Source: Cristatella mucedo (Eukaryota > Bryozoa > Phylactolaemata > Cristatellidae). From it: a stretch of 64,000 bases of DNA. The stretch spans positions 7,127,001-7,191,000 of the forward strand of contig WPIO01000001.1 in assembly GCA_009760855.2 (NCBI GenBank), given 5' to 3'. The first letter of the stretch is position 1. The number at the start of each line of letters is the position of its first letter. The notes beneath the pieces were generated by a model. It did not search any database. It was not told where the DNA came from and worked only from the letters and a program-made list of their open reading frames with translations. The position numbers and the translations under genes are program-made. This document shows, piece after piece, positions 1 through 12,179 of the stretch.

Positions 1-520
1 GGGGCTGCCAGATGCATGGTGGGCACCGTTGTGCATCTTGAACTTGCTCGAGCAAGGACATCTGTGAGCAAGAGATGCACTCGACGGACGTGTAGCCCTG
101 TCCGGCTTGCAGGGCATGTGCCGTTGTCGTCAGGACTAGCTAGGCTGGCTTGGCGACGTGGGCGCCCATAAGGAACCTGCATGCATGTGCATCTGCTGCC
201 TCCGGGCCCCCCTCACATTGGCTCGGACTCTCGATGCCCTGCCTGGACGACGACCTTGGTCCTCAATCTAGATGTCTTCGGATTAGCGGTTGGTGTCTGC
301 GGCTGCTGCTTGTGACACTCGTGCAACGTGGTTTCTACATAGCTGATGCGTGGACAATGGCAGCCTCCTTCCATTCGAACTTGTGACTAATTTCGGCTCG
401 AAATGAACTAGCTTCGAAGCATCTGAAAACCTGGGAATCGCAGGGGTTGGCGGACTGGTCGCCGGTGTGTGCATACTGGTCGCTGGTGTGCTGTCCTGCA
501 ATGGCTCGGGGGCTAAGGTA
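1..520. other. no gene seen at left edge
   Basis: Open frames of 78 and 94 codons overlap here on opposite strands, but neither resembles a known protein or has convincing splice sites. Because the earlier exons of the TEAD gene must lie to the left, this stretch is probably TEAD intron. That is inference. Confidence 0.4.
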
Positions 521-524
521 CTGG

Positions 525-672
525 CCCTTAACAATCGAGGTCGTGGGATGGGGGGTCCTTTCGGCATAGTATGTAAAGCACCTGAATAGCTTATGTGACT
601 GAGTATTGGACTTAAGTCTCGAGATTGAGTCCTCTTGGAATTCTATGCAAGTTGATTATTTATAAATATATA
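525..672 (+). repeat. SINE-1 copy, decayed
   Basis: The stretch keeps the tRNA-like B-box region (AGGTCGTGGG near 536) followed by the family tail (AAAGCACCTGAATAG, then GATTGAGTCCTCTTGG). It ends in an AT-rich run. The A-box half is not recognisable. Assignment rests on similarity to the better copies at 48508, 54153 and 60021. Confidence 0.6.
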
Positions 673-679
673 ATGTCGT

Positions 680-2540
680 GCTGGTGATTACACTCACTGC
701 AAAGGTGTGGTAAAGAGGTTGGCTCATGCAAAAAGTACTCGGCATTAACAAAAAGTATAGGGTTGTTCCAAAGCTGCTCTCAAGGAAATGGTCTTTGGTC
801 TCACAGCTTGTTACTTACTATTGTTACAGCTCAACTCGACCGGAAGTAAGAATCTGATGTGGCAACAGGGTAGCGAGTAAGAGTCCTTGCATTATTTTCC
901 TTATCAGCCGGGATCGAGCATGAGATCGTTCAGCAGCCATCCTGTCTGAGAAGCTGCTCTGACTTCGAATATAGAGCGATTCTGGTCGAACAAGGGAATG
1001 CTAGGATTTTTTTTAGTATGATTGAGCTTTCAGCAGGCCTATTAAGGAACCAGCCAACCGGGACCAGCTGGATATGGAGGCAGCCAGCAGAAGGTGAGGG
1101 GATGGGGTGGGGCTCCGCATCTGGGCAGCACCTCACCCGCTTATTTCTGCAGATCAAATTGCATTTACAGAAAAAATTGTCTCGAGTCTCTGATAAGCAG
1201 AGGAATGCATCGGACATAAAAACGGGCGTGGATAGTGAGGAAATAAGAGTCAGGCAAAGGTGCTTGGGCTAGAAGCGGGATGACGATCATCCGGACTTCA
1301 AGGGTGACGGTTTAGCTGTGCCTATCGGCAAGACACAATCAGCCGACTGACAAATTCTCCGATATGTGAGATTTCATTTAGAAAATTAATTAAAACGCTA
1401 GTTGTCAAACACGTTTATGCAGCCGAGTACATGTATTTGGCTGTTAGTATCCTTATCTAGGGCATCCGGTTCAATTTTTGCACCAGACAATGGGACTGTG
1501 CAAGCATAGTCACAGTAAGCCGAGGTCTCTCTATCTCATGCCCTTTTAATGCCCTGGCAGCAGCTCAGCCCTGTCTTAGGGGGCAGCGCACACTTGTGTG
1601 GTCTGTTTGTGACACCGAGTCGGTGTTTCTTGGCATCTGCTCGTGCACTTGAGAAAGCATGGCGTGGCAGCGAGTGCTTACCCCGATAGACTGTGGCTAG
1701 GCTGGGCAACCTGCCACTTCCAATCGAAATAGCCTTGGCTGTCGGGGGGGGGGGGGGGGAAGAGGCATGCAGGCAGGTAGGGGGGTCTGACTCAGTAGTA
1801 CCAGCCTAACCTCGCTCCAACGAAGCAAGAGCAACTTTCCTGGATCTGCCAGAACCCCCTGACCACAGCACTTGAATCATATTGCCGACGATGCTAGTCT
1901 TCCGGTTTTGTGCGACTCAGTGCACCAGTGCACGCCTTGGTGATTTGAAGCGGGCGATTTGAATTGCATCGCTGCTTCTGTTTAGCCTTGCCGTGCAGCT
2001 GCACCGTATTGAGTGCACGAACATAGAGCAGCCGATCACTCGATCCCCGAATTGAGCTGAGTTGTGCGTGACCGTGGTGTGCAGAGGCGCTGCCAGCTAG
2101 TCGGCACTGCACCCACTGCCCCTTCTCTTTGCTGGTGCGTTCTTTTTTGCTTCGAACTGTTCATCGTCGGTTTGGTCGCTGCTACCATGGAAAGGTCGGG
2201 AAGCTGCTGTAGTAGCTTCAGGCATGACCATGGCAGCTCGTACAGACCCCTCGGCTGTGCACTCATCTTTGGCAGCCGTGAGTCACATGCCTAAGCCATG
2301 CTGTTCGCATGAGGTGTGACCGGATGAGATACTGCCCTAATCTGCTATCGTCAACCCCACCGCCACGAGCCTGTCGTACACAGAAAATGGCTGATCTCAG
2401 GCAGGCCGTCGTCTGTTTTTTTGCCAGGCGACGTTGGCGAGGCTGCTGCTTCCCTTGCCTTGCTGCGTAACGGCTCGGTATCCCTAACTGTGCAGGGCTT
2501 AGACCCCCTGTATGCTATTGCTTTAGCATAATTTTATGTA
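680..2540. other. no gene seen
   Basis: Mixed sequence with no open frame of recognisable content. A poly(G) run lies at about 1745-1759. Overlapping short frames near 1894-2294 on both strands are mutual shadows. Confidence 0.4.
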
Positions 2541-3000
2541 TTTCCATCTGTAACTCTACAAAGCCACAAAGACTATGTAGGGGTTACGAAGGAGAGTTTT
2601 GTATAGCAAACTCACAACCTAAGCGGCATTTGGTAGCCGACAGGCTTCATCTCACTCAAAAAAGACAAAGTGAGAAACATAGCTGAATTAGGAGATCAGT
2701 TGAGATAGTGAGTTGCATAGGTAGGAAGTAACAGCTCAGGACGGCTGGGAAGGATGTGCCATAGTCGGCAGCAGGAGAGAAGTTGTCGTTGCGTAAGAAT
2801 CGTGAAAGTTCCACCCTATAGGACCTGAAGTGCAAAAGCTTCTGTCGCCAGCGGTCTTTAAGTAGAAGAATGGAACGGCTAATTTGTTGTCCATACAGGA
2901 CCTGGGGGCACGAAGAGGCTGAAACTGGTGCAGCAGTTCAGCTAAGTATGAAAGAGCCAAACCGTGCGGTCAGCTTTGTGGGTCCGCTAAGAACTTTGCT
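2540..3000 (-). mobile_element. LINE-B fragment, reverse transcriptase C-terminus and 3' UTR
   Basis: Read on the minus strand, the segment encodes a piece of the C-terminal region of a CR1/L2-type non-LTR ORF ([18 protein letters not shown], then DNKLAVPF). It is followed by the family's 3' UTR, which contains a hairpin built on ACTTTGTGGAGTTAC-like sequence. The closest relatives in the window are at 10740-11280 and 27970-28850. Frameshifts after GDRSF destroy the frame, so this is a dead 5'-truncated copy. Confidence 0.8.
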
Positions 3001-4339
3001 CTGTATCCGACTGTGTTTGTGCCTCTGCTATCGTGCAGCTGCCCAGCTGTCGAACGATGTGCAGCAAACCCCTGGTCGCTGGTGTTGGCCGATCGCTGGC
3101 TTCTGTCTCATGCGCATGTGCCGAGTCTTGGTGTGCTGTGTCTCAATGTAAGTGCACTGACATTTCATTCACGATCAAGCCAGGGCCCCTAGCAAGCTGG
3201 CTGGCTTGCACGTGCCGCACGGCCGCAGAGGGTGCCTCACCACTGCCACCGCTCTGTGCACCGATGACTCGGCAGTGCTGAATCGGAGCACGGGCTATGC
3301 CATACAATTTGCTGTGCAGCGTGCTTGGCTCCCGTTAGGCAGTGGAGGGCGTATTCCTGGTGCGTGTGCGCGCGCGGGCGCGCGTGTGAGTGTGTGCCGG
3401 TGTGTGTCCCCTGACGGCTTTCCGACCGCAGCCCCCTCTGGTGTGCAAAACTTGGTCACATCGTTGGTCGCAGCTGTCGATCGGTGCTGTCGATCGGTGC
3501 TGTCACGCCCTCGGGCGTGCCGTGTAAGAGTCGCAGCCCGAGGTAGACCGATTGCCGACGGAGCAAGCGTGTCCTGATGAGCGACGGCTGTCGGCAGCTT
3601 TTCGAGCAGTTCGTGCGATCCATTGTACAATTGATTGAAGAATGGGGCCCTACGTTGTGTAAGTTCTCCTCCCTCCCCCTTTTTGCAGCCCGAGTCACTG
3701 AACAGAGGTTGAGGTCTCTCTTTAGTAGTCTGGGAGTTTGCTGAGACCACTTGTCCTTAACCTTGCCGTTGGTCTGTCTCTATTTGCTGTTGTAGTGTGG
3801 TTAGATCCCTGCCAGTGGAACGGCACTGGAGCAGTGGCTGCTGGGAATCCAACTCACACTGACTCTTTGCTAGCCTCTGCAGATCTAGTATCTAGTGGAA
3901 GTGTCAGTCAGTCAACCGTCAACTGTCAAACCGGCGGTCGGCTTCTCTCAGGCGACTAGCCGACCGTGTCAGTCACAGCTTTGCAGCATTATTGGGGCAA
4001 TGCGTTGACATTCTTGTCGTTCAATGGGCCGAGGATTGGTCCATGTGCCAATGGCTGATACTCCCAAAGAGCAGCCGCCTAGCCCCAAGCCTAGAGTGCA
4101 GCGTGCTTCTTTGTTTTGCCTCCCCACCTGTCACCTGCAACTCAAAGATCGGCTGACCGTAGTCTCAGGCACCTATCTATCTGCATATGTGCGCGCGTGC
4201 GTGCGCGTGTGTGTTTAAAGGTTGTCTTTCTCTCACCCCTCTCACTCTTCCCTCTTTGCCTCTGTGGCACTGTCTGCTTTTCTCTTCCTTGGTCTCCGCT
4301 TCGGTCGGTCTGCTTATGTTACATGTCTTTTTGTCCATC

Positions 4340-4340
<1 letters not shown>
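3000..4340. other. no gene seen
   Basis: Several overlapping frames of 70-150 codons lie on both strands (3206-3750), with no recognisable protein and no agreement on strand. The (GT)/(GC) run at about 3360-3410 is simple sequence. Confidence 0.35.
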
Positions 4341-4569
<229 letters not shown>

Positions 4570-5274
4570 ACTCTCCACTGTCTCTCCTGTCGCCATCTGT
4601 CTCCCTCCAGGGCTTCAGTTGAGCTTGCCTATTGGCCTGGCCTGGAGCTTAGACACTTTGTCCTCCGTCAACTGCTTTGGATCAGCAGTTTGCATCCCGT
4701 GCTGTGCGCTGTTAGCTCAGGTTGCGTTAGACTTTTGCGTGCGACTCGATGTTTGAAGCTTCGATCACTCGTTGATGTTTCTAATTTCGGGTACCGTTGT
4801 CGTAAACTATAGTACTATTGGGTGGCTGTCGTTCTGACTTTATATCGCCTAATGGTGACCAGTTTGAGCATACATCTTTTTTAAGGCTGACATCAATACT
4901 GGAATGCAAGACGATGCGAATGCCTTCTACGGTGTCACGAGCCAGTAAGTTGAGTTTCTCAGCTGTGTTTTCTTGGTATTGCTGTTATTTGAATAAGGAG
5001 TTGCTACATGCTTAGCTCAAAGACACAGTAAAGTAATAAGTAAAGACCAGTCAATTCAACACCACTCTTCTATATAGCAGTAGTGAAGCCTTGGTGGATT
5101 TTGGAGATGTATTTTATCTAGATTTACTGCAATTTGGCTGTGCACAACTGAAATAATGATTGAATATTACAAGTACTGTTTAGAATTCGCTAGCAAAATT
5201 GTATGCCATTCAGCTTGTTCGTCGAATTTCGACTTTTAAAAATTAACTTTGTTGCACTGCTAGGCCTTTACAGA

Positions 5275-5345
5275 GTATGTAAAGTGCCTAGAAAGAGATT
5301 TAGTTTTCTGGGGGTGCTTTACAAATGCAGAATTATTATTCTTTT
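5275..5345 (+). repeat. LINE-A/SINE-1 type 3' tail
   Basis: The segment GTAAAGTGCCTAGAAAGAG, then TTTTCTGGGGGTGCTTTACA, then an ATTATT tail matches the end of the LINE-A copy at 22832-22912. No body can be recognised upstream. Confidence 0.7.
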
Positions 5346-5801
5346 GGTGTGGTTGGGGGCTAGCTGACCGGCAGAATTTCGAATTCTACTTCCTTCAAAA
5401 CGTGTGTGGAGTGCCTTGAAATTAGGTGCACACATTCTAAAAAAAGGCCTGTTAATTACGCTGGTGTCATTATTTAACCTTCGTGCAGTCGATTTGTAGC
5501 AGGTTGCAGTGTTGGCCCACCCCACTAGTACATAAATCTGCTTGCTTCTCTGAAAAATACGTTTAGTCCATTTTCTCGATAATGCATAAGCGAAACGGTA
5601 GAATATTTGTAGTTCTAATAGTCACCTATAATGTGCAGCCGACTTTTGTAATAGTTCGAGGTGAATCGCTTCGAATCGAATCAAGGCCAGCGGCTTCCGC
5701 CAGCATGCAGTGTGCAATATAGAATTGCCTACTTAAGGATGCAAACTATCTGGGTCGTAAAGTCTGAGTACCTCATTACCGGGTTAGGAATGGTTTTCAC
5801 T

Positions 5802-5962
5802 GGGCCGTGATAGCTCAAGAGGTAAGGTGCTTGCTCTTCACTATCAAGGTCGTGGGTTCGAATCCTGCAACTGGACAGTCCTTTATTGTCAACTGCACGT
5901 GTTGGTTATAGCCGCTAAGGCTTTTCTGCTGCTGTACGAATGAGGCTGTTAAATTAGCTAAG
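5802..5962 (+). repeat. SINE-2 copy, tRNA-derived
   Basis: The head has an A-box-like TAGCTCAAGAGGTAAGG and a B box GGTTCGAATCC (about 5854). The body contains GCCGCTAAGGCTTTTCTGC and ends at GAGGCTGTTAAATTAGC. The head looks like a tRNA, but the same head-plus-body unit recurs at 15945 (minus), 25944 (minus), 26980 and 45011 (minus), so it is a dispersed SINE rather than a tRNA gene. Confidence 0.85.
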
Positions 5963-6548
5963 ATCTTTTGTGTCAGCCTTTTATCAGCACAGTAGTGAAT
6001 CTCTTTTCTAGTGTCTAGATGTTGTTCTAGTCTCTTGTTCCTTGAACTTCGGACCGGTCAATCGTGACTGTCGAAAATTGTGTAGCCTGTTTAACATGTT
6101 GATGCCGTGTTAAGTATGAATAGAAGTGCAATCCTTAGCTCGGCAATATGGATTGGCACCTGTCTTCCCATTGTCGAATCGAAGCTTCACAGTGAATGGG
6201 TAATGCAGAAGCTCAATCATCAAACTTGATATGGACGTACATGGGAATAGATAGGCTACTGGGATGTTTACCACCGGCATCAGTTCACCGTGGCTCAGCC
6301 CTTCTTCCGACCGATGCCGTCTCTTCCTCAAGTTCCTTCTTTTGCATTAGGGAAGGTGCTGTGATAGGTGCTTGGCTCTTGGGATGCTAGACGATGGTTT
6401 GCAGTATTATTTTTTGTGTAATACTAATATACTTAGCCAGCTGTTGGAAATTGCTGCTGCCTGTCTGCCGTATACCAATCTGCTGGCCTGACCACGATGA
6501 CCAGTTAGTCACGCACTACCTGCTGACTGCGCTGCTGCAGTTCGCTTT

Positions 6549-6686
6549 GATGGTTTGGTCCCAAGATTAAGGTATTTCCATCGATCAAGGTCAATGGAAA
6601 TGTATTTGATGACCGAGGTCGTAGGCTCGAGCCCCATGGCATATGCGAAATGCCTGTAAAAGTTCTCTTAGGGTGCCATACAAATG

Positions 6687-6720
<34 letters not shown>
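6549..6720 (+). repeat. SINE-1 copy ending in (TA)n
   Basis: The head TGGTTTGGTCCCAAGATTAA is followed by the B-box region GGTCGTAGGCTCGAGCC. The tail GTTCTCTTAGGGTGCCATAC comes next and runs into 32 nt of (TA)n at 6689-6720. This matches the unit at 48508 and 54153. Confidence 0.8.
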
Positions 6721-6732
<12 letters not shown>

Positions 6733-7113
6733 GAAAGTCGTCCCTCGCCACTTCGACTTTCGCAGCTTCACTCTATCGCGGTTTTTCAAATATCTTCATT
6801 AAAAAGTTGATCGAGATGGTGAAAATGGTATAGCACCCTCGGTTGTCTGAGTCAATTACACACCCGTGCATCACAATTAAAATTAAAATCACTGTACGTT
6901 GGTCTATGAATTCGAGCATCCCCACAAATCCTTCAACGTCATTTGCAGCCCCATTGAGAGCAGTTACCTTGCTCTTCTTTGACGTGCAGTACACCTCTTC
7001 ATCATCATCGAACAAATTGCACTAATTTCAGAAGTTGGTGGCTGTGTGTAAGACTGCGTATGTAATTAAATGGACACTAATAATAACATGATATTTGTAA
7101 CGTCTAATACGTC

Positions 7114-7432
7114 TTATGGATGGTTGTCTTTGTGGGCCTTCTCTCCCTCTAGCTCTACCTTACTGTGCTCTGTCAGACCCATCTCCACACACATACTAAC
7201 CACTCTAAAAAGGTGCTCCCCCACTTCTCGGAATTTATTCTTCAAGCCAGTCAGGTTGGCTTTCGAGCACATCCCCTATTAAAAGCCCTTAGTTGATAAA
7301 TTCCTTAGTTGATATATCCCACCATCTTGGATCTGACCAGAGCAACTAGTCTTGTCGACCTTAAGAATCAGAACCACCCAACTTATGGAAGCCAGTTAGG
7401 TAGACGGATCTGACCCTTGTGACTTACAAATT
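7114..7432. repeat. 319-bp repeat, copy 1
   Basis: This block is repeated at 9366-9684 with the same length and only two substitutions seen by eye. It begins TTATGGATGGTTG and ends CTTACAAATT. It contains no coding frame I recognise, no terminal inverted repeat and no clear target-site duplication. Confidence 0.9.
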
Positions 7433-7665
7433 TTATTATCCCTTACTTTGTCAAATATATTGGGTAATACGGGTGTAACGGTGACTAAAAGGGTGTTATT
7501 TCATGTCCAGAGGGCTTTAATCATGTTAAAACCGAATTAGAGGGTCGTGAACATGTTTTCTATGCTGTAGTTACGAAAATATTCGATTTATAAATAAAGA
7601 ATCGTAATTCGTGGAAATTCATCTATCTCGGCAAAAAAGTCTGGAACCGATTAACCACAATAAAT

Positions 7666-7666
<1 letters not shown>

Positions 7667-7760
<94 letters not shown>
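7667..7760. repeat. (GT)n microsatellite
   Basis: About 47 uninterrupted GT units. The Cys-Val frames across it are artefacts. Confidence 0.98.
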
Positions 7761-7762
<2 letters not shown>

Positions 7763-8109
7763 ATTTGTATGGCACCTTAAAGAGCCTGGTACCCCTCTTT
7801 GGTCTGCATGGCAGGGTAGGCTGCCTTGTTCTATGGTCTAGGATGCATCACGAGCACCCGACAGGCAGGATATGCCTGCCAGATCAGTTGTCATTTATCC
7901 ATGGCTTGTCTCAGCCACCGGAGTTATAACAGCAGTTTGTAAAGCTCAGCTAATGCCTGGCTGGCATAGCCTTATAGGGGATTATGTGCACTCAGGAAGT
8001 TGAGATTGAGCCTGCTTACTCTAGGGGTGGCTAGCATTTTTCATTAATCACTGCCAACTGATTATAAGCTGTCATCGTATCGAGTGATTCAGGCGATCGT
8101 TCCTTGCAG

Positions 8110-8191
8110 ATATGAAAGTTCTGAAAACATGACAATTACTTGCTCTACAAAAGTCTGCTCTTTTGGCAAGGAAGTGGTCGAGAAAGTGGAT
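8110..8191 (+). CDS. TEAD transcription factor, third-last coding exon
   Basis: The exon is flanked by an acceptor (TCCTTGCAG before 8110) and a donor (GTAAGT from 8192). Its first base completes a codon begun upstream; the next 27 codons read [20 protein letters not shown] and on to VEKVD. This is a highly conserved stretch of the TEAD/scalloped YAP-binding domain. It ends in phase 0 and joins the exon at 11800. The preceding exon was not found in the window. Confidence 0.95.
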
Positions 8192-11100
8192 GTAAGTAAT
8201 CAGCATATGGCGATGCCGGCCCTCATTTTTTAGTTAATGTATGCTACACTGATGATGCTTAGGGTGTGCTAACTGCAGAGCTGCTCAGCTGTTTTTGTGC
8301 CTTCTTGACGTCTTCACTGCCTGGTGTTAGCTGTCATTTAGACTCTTCCATTTCGACAGGATAGATGAGATTAGCACGTTTTTTGCTTTGCCTTTTTATT
8401 TTACTTGTCTTGGTCTTTTGACCTTTTACTAACATCCTTGCTCTGTATACCGATTCCTAGGATTTGAAACTTAGGCTTAGATCAGTTTACAACAAAAATC
8501 AGTTTAACGTCACAGTTATGATTAATTAGGCTTCGAACTAGCAGGAAGTACAGACTAGAGTCATGAGTGTGTGACAGTTTCTTAATCACCTTTTGTCTGC
8601 AAGATACCTCAGGGTCCTCGATCCTCACGGGATAGGGCAAAATTAGGGAATTTCATCGGGTCAGCGCTTGTGCAGCCAAATAGCTATATATGAATTCTCA
8701 TAGGAACAGTTGTACCCAAAACTGAAGAAAAATAGAGAAGGTGGAGCTCGGAATCTTTGGTTTGGGTCGGATTCGAGCTGCCGATGGAAAGTTTGTTCTG
8801 GCTTCTGGCAAATCTTGCATGTAACTTGTTCTTGATGTGCTTATTGAAAAGGCTTAGTTCTGTGAAGACAAGTAAAGGTTTTTATTAGAATTATTATAAT
8901 TTTTTAGTGCGAGTGCTTTAGATACCAATGGTTTTTTTTTTTACATGAAAGGCAGCTATGCTTACATCACCTGAAAATTCTGCCACGGTCGATCTGCTGA
9001 GTGAGTCCGGCTTTCAAAATTTCGTGGTCGCAGTCAAAATGTAGCCGAGTCCTTCCTATCTTGTTTAGCATCGGGCCAAGGGATTCGTTAGAACAAGAGT
9101 CTGCTAAATGTGCTGCTGTAAGTCCAGCTATTATTTTTTATGATTGCAAGTCTTCTTACTTGTACAGTTATTTCTGTTGCTAAAACGTGGTGACATTTTT
9201 TCAGCTTCGTAGCCAAAGAGCTGCCGTCTGTGCTGAAAAGAATGATTCCATTTTAATAAATGAATTGATAATTAGTAATATATTTTTTGCCTGCCGTGTG
9301 TGGTTTTTGTTTGGTTTTACATTGTACAGTTTTTGATCATATGCATTTTATTTCGATTTCATGTGTTATGGATGGTTGTCTTTGTGGGCCTTCTCTCCCT
9401 CTAGCTCTACCTTACTGTGCTCTGTCAAACCCATCTCCACACACATACTAACCACTCTAAAAAGGTGCTCCCCTACTTCTCGGAATTTATTCTTCAAGCC
9501 AGTCAGGTTGGCTTTCGAGCACATCCCCTATTAAAAGCCCTTAGTTGATAAATTCCTTAGTTGATATATCCCACCATCTTGGATCTGACCAGAGCAACTA
9601 GTCTTGTCGACCTTAAGAATCAGAACCACCCAACTTATGGAAGCCAGTTAGGTAGACGGATCTGACCCTTGTGACTTACAAATTGGAAGAAGTGTCTCGA
9701 TCTGAATTCTTGCGAGAAACTGGATAGCAGTGACGATTCTTCATCTGTGTTTGACCGGATCACTTGTTACTCTTGCTGACACGTCAAGCCGCCCGATTTA
9801 GAGTGTCTGACGAGGTTCCAACGATTTTCTTGGGCAGCCTGCAAAAGAGGCGAGTTGAGGTTTCTCCTTTGCGAAGTAGCCAGTGTGTGCCATGCAGCAT
9901 TATAAAGCTGGAGCGCCATGAATCATGTGTTGTTTCCAAAAATAGTTTACAAAATAAGTGTGTATGCCAAATCACCGAGAGCTATGGTGGTGAGCTTGCA
10001 CAGCGTTATGTTATTCCTGCCTCTACATGCCTAAAGGTTCTTGGATTCTTGGATTTGTAACGGGCTATAGAGCTGAGGGAACAAACAACCTAACGATAAC
10101 TTCTGCATAAGACTGGATATTAAAGCGAAAAAGTGACCAAACGCCAGCACATACAATTGCATAAGTGCAGTGACGATCAACAATGGGTTACTCTGTGCTG
10201 CATGCTGTTTGCTTTTTTAATAAATATGGCCTATTGTTGGTGTGCTATTGCTAGCCTGTAGCATTTTTTAACAGGCAAAAAGTTATGCATAATGCCACAA
10301 GCCGATGCAGATGTTCCCTTTGACCAATCTTCTGTGTTAAGCAAAACGGTATACATAATCTGACAGCACTGTCTAAGTAGATATTACCTGTTGTAGCGAC
10401 ATACATAATAGTAATGTACATTTAGATAGAAATAATCGACCTGTATAATTTTTTGAGTGCACACCTGTAGCTCCATAATAGAATATATAGATGTGTGTGT
10501 GTGTGTGTATGCTATATATATATAGAGAGTATATATATATATATATTTATATATATATGTATGTATATATTAGAATCTTTGCACCCTGGTTTTCAGCCAG
10601 GTAGGTAGATAGAACAAAATAAATCGCGAAGCCAACACTGTTTAAATAAACCCAAGCATGCCGTAGTTAAAGCAGGTTATTGTGCACAGAAATTTCGAAA
10701 AATGCATTGCAATTTCGTAACAGGATTACATGTTAGAGTATTTTATGCTGTTCGTCTCACGCAACAAAGAGAAAGTGGGAAGCATAGCAGAGTCAGGAGA
10801 GCAGTTGAGGTAGTGAGTAGCAGCTCAGAATCGCTGAATAGAATAAGCCATAGTCAGCAGCATGAGCATAGCTGTCGTTTCGTAAGAATTGTGGAAGCGA
10901 GTTCCACAGTCTAGGACCTGCAGAGCTAAAGCTTCTGTCGCCAACGTTCCTAAAGCGGAGGAATGGAACAGCTAATTTATTGTCCATACAGGACCTGAGG
11001 GTGCGAACAGGCTGAAACTGGTGCAGCAGTTCAGCTAGGTACGAAGGGGCCAAGCCGTGGCGGGCCTTGTGGGTCAGCGTAAGAACTTTGCTCTGTATCC

Positions 11101-12179
11101 ATCCATCATAGGTCTTTTAGCAAAGGAGACACGTGCTCAAACCTGTGGGACTTGAAGATTAGCCTTGCAGCCATATTTATAGCCAGCTGCAGTGGCCTAG
11201 TTGCTTTCTTTGGTAGCCCAGCCAAAAAGGAATTACAATAATCAAGCCGATACAGAGCTAAAGAGCTAGTTCCGGCGATTCATCGTTCCGGTCTATTCTA
11301 GCTTTTTCAAATTGTATCTCAATAGCCACTTCTGTAGTACCGATCTTTCTCGAAATCACTCGATTAGCATAATCCTCGTTTTCCATAGCGAGGAGGGCAG
11401 TCTTCTGGTACTATGAGAGCTTGGACAATCTGGTCATCTTCGGTTGAGCGCTGCTCACCACTGCGAGCCTCTGAACCCAAAATGGCCTAGCTGCGTGCAT
11501 AGTGGCAGCATGCACAGTGTCAGTACGTTGATAGCTCACTTAGCATTGCACTGCTTAAACGAAAGCTTGATTTTCGCCGAACTGAATGGGACACCGAAAA
11601 AAGGGCCAACGAGCATCGGGCCCCCTCCCTCAACAGTCAGGCTCGCCAGCTAGGTCAGCAGTCAGTCACCCTGGCCGAGTCTTCGCTCGGGGCGTAGCAT
11701 TCATGTCGCAGTACTTTTATTTCCACTAAGAATTGTTTGAGCTTGAGCTGACAAGACGGTTCGTTTTTCTGCTGTGATGCTGACACTTTGCTCGCGTAGA
11801 CCGAGTACGGAAGGTTTGAGAACGGCCGCTTTGTCTATCAACTTCGGCGCTCACCGATGTGTGAATACATGATAACGTTTGTACACAAACTGAAGCAGCT
11901 GCCCGAGAAGTACATGATGAACAGCGTGTTGGAGAACTTCACCATTCTTCAGGTAATACGTCAGCTATCGCTGCTGCTGCCTGGACAGTCGCGGCGCTTG
12001 CTCTGTCATTGCTGCTGCCGTGTTTTTTTGTTGCCTCTGTATCCAGACTTATTTATACCGCTCAGGTCGTAACCAACCGTGAGACGAACGAGACCCTTCT
12101 CTGCTTGGCTTTCGTGTTCGAGGTGTCGACCAGCGAGCATGGCGCTCAGCATCATATGTACAGGCTCACCCGAGACTGA
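8110..12179 (+). CDS. TEAD/scalloped transcription factor, 3' part (3 exons)
   Basis: TEAD proteins bind DNA through an N-terminal TEA domain and recruit YAP/TAZ/Yorkie through a C-terminal immunoglobulin-like domain; they are the nuclear output of the Hippo pathway. Only the last 115 residues lie here, joined from 8110-8191, 11800-11952 and 12066-12179. Diagnostic stretches are [57 protein letters not shown] and [12 protein letters not shown]. All lie in the YAP-binding domain, whose conserved cysteine and [18 protein letters not shown] block are intact. All junctions are GT-AG and phase 0 after the first. The final residues RLTRD sit where the family normally ends, so the C-terminus looks complete. 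The TEA domain and earlier exons must lie left of the window. The intron between the first two exons holds a 319-bp repeat and a LINE fragment. Orthology to a particular vertebrate TEAD cannot be decided. Confidence 0.96.
9366..9684. repeat. 319-bp repeat, copy 2
   Basis: Nearly identical to 7114-7432 and in the same orientation, 2252 bp further on, inside the TEAD intron. The two visible differences are CTCTGTCAA for CTCTGTCAG and CTCCCCTACT for CTCCCCCACT. The flanks differ completely. Confidence 0.9.
9685..10480. other. TEAD intron sequence, no exon seen
   Basis: A 98-codon open frame lies at 9764-10060 but resembles no known protein and lacks good splice sites, and the flanking TEAD exons already join in phase without it. 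Confidence 0.5.
10490..10572. repeat. (GT)n and (TA)n simple repeat
   Basis: A short GT run followed by interrupted TA runs inside the TEAD intron. Confidence 0.9.
10740..11280 (-). mobile_element. LINE-B fragment in TEAD intron
   Basis: The minus strand encodes the C-terminal LINE segment ([46 protein letters not shown]), preceded on that strand by further decayed RT sequence. This is a 5'-truncated relative of the copies at 2540 and 27970. It sits antisense to TEAD in the intron between 8191 and 11800. Confidence 0.85.
11800..11952 (+). CDS. TEAD transcription factor, second-last coding exon
   Basis: The exon has 51 whole codons, bounded by acceptor CTCGCGTAG and donor GTAATA. It reads [30 protein letters not shown] and [18 protein letters not shown]. 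The last of these is a signature of the TEAD YAP-binding domain. Confidence 0.97.
12066..12179 (+). CDS. TEAD transcription factor, last coding exon and stop
   Basis: Acceptor ATACCGCTCAG precedes [18 protein letters not shown] and [15 protein letters not shown], and TGA lies at 12177-12179. The stop sits where TEAD proteins usually end. The intron before it is only 113 nt. Confidence 0.97.
   Translation, partial: VVTNRETNETLLCLAFVFEVSTSEHGAQHHMYRLTRD

Noticed and set aside
5802-5880. tRNA gene
   Set aside because: A and B boxes are present, but the same head recurs with a fixed non-tRNA body at several sites, so it is a SINE head.
7667-7760. CRISPR-like or other spaced array
   Set aside because: Pure dinucleotide repeats without spacers in a eukaryotic genome.
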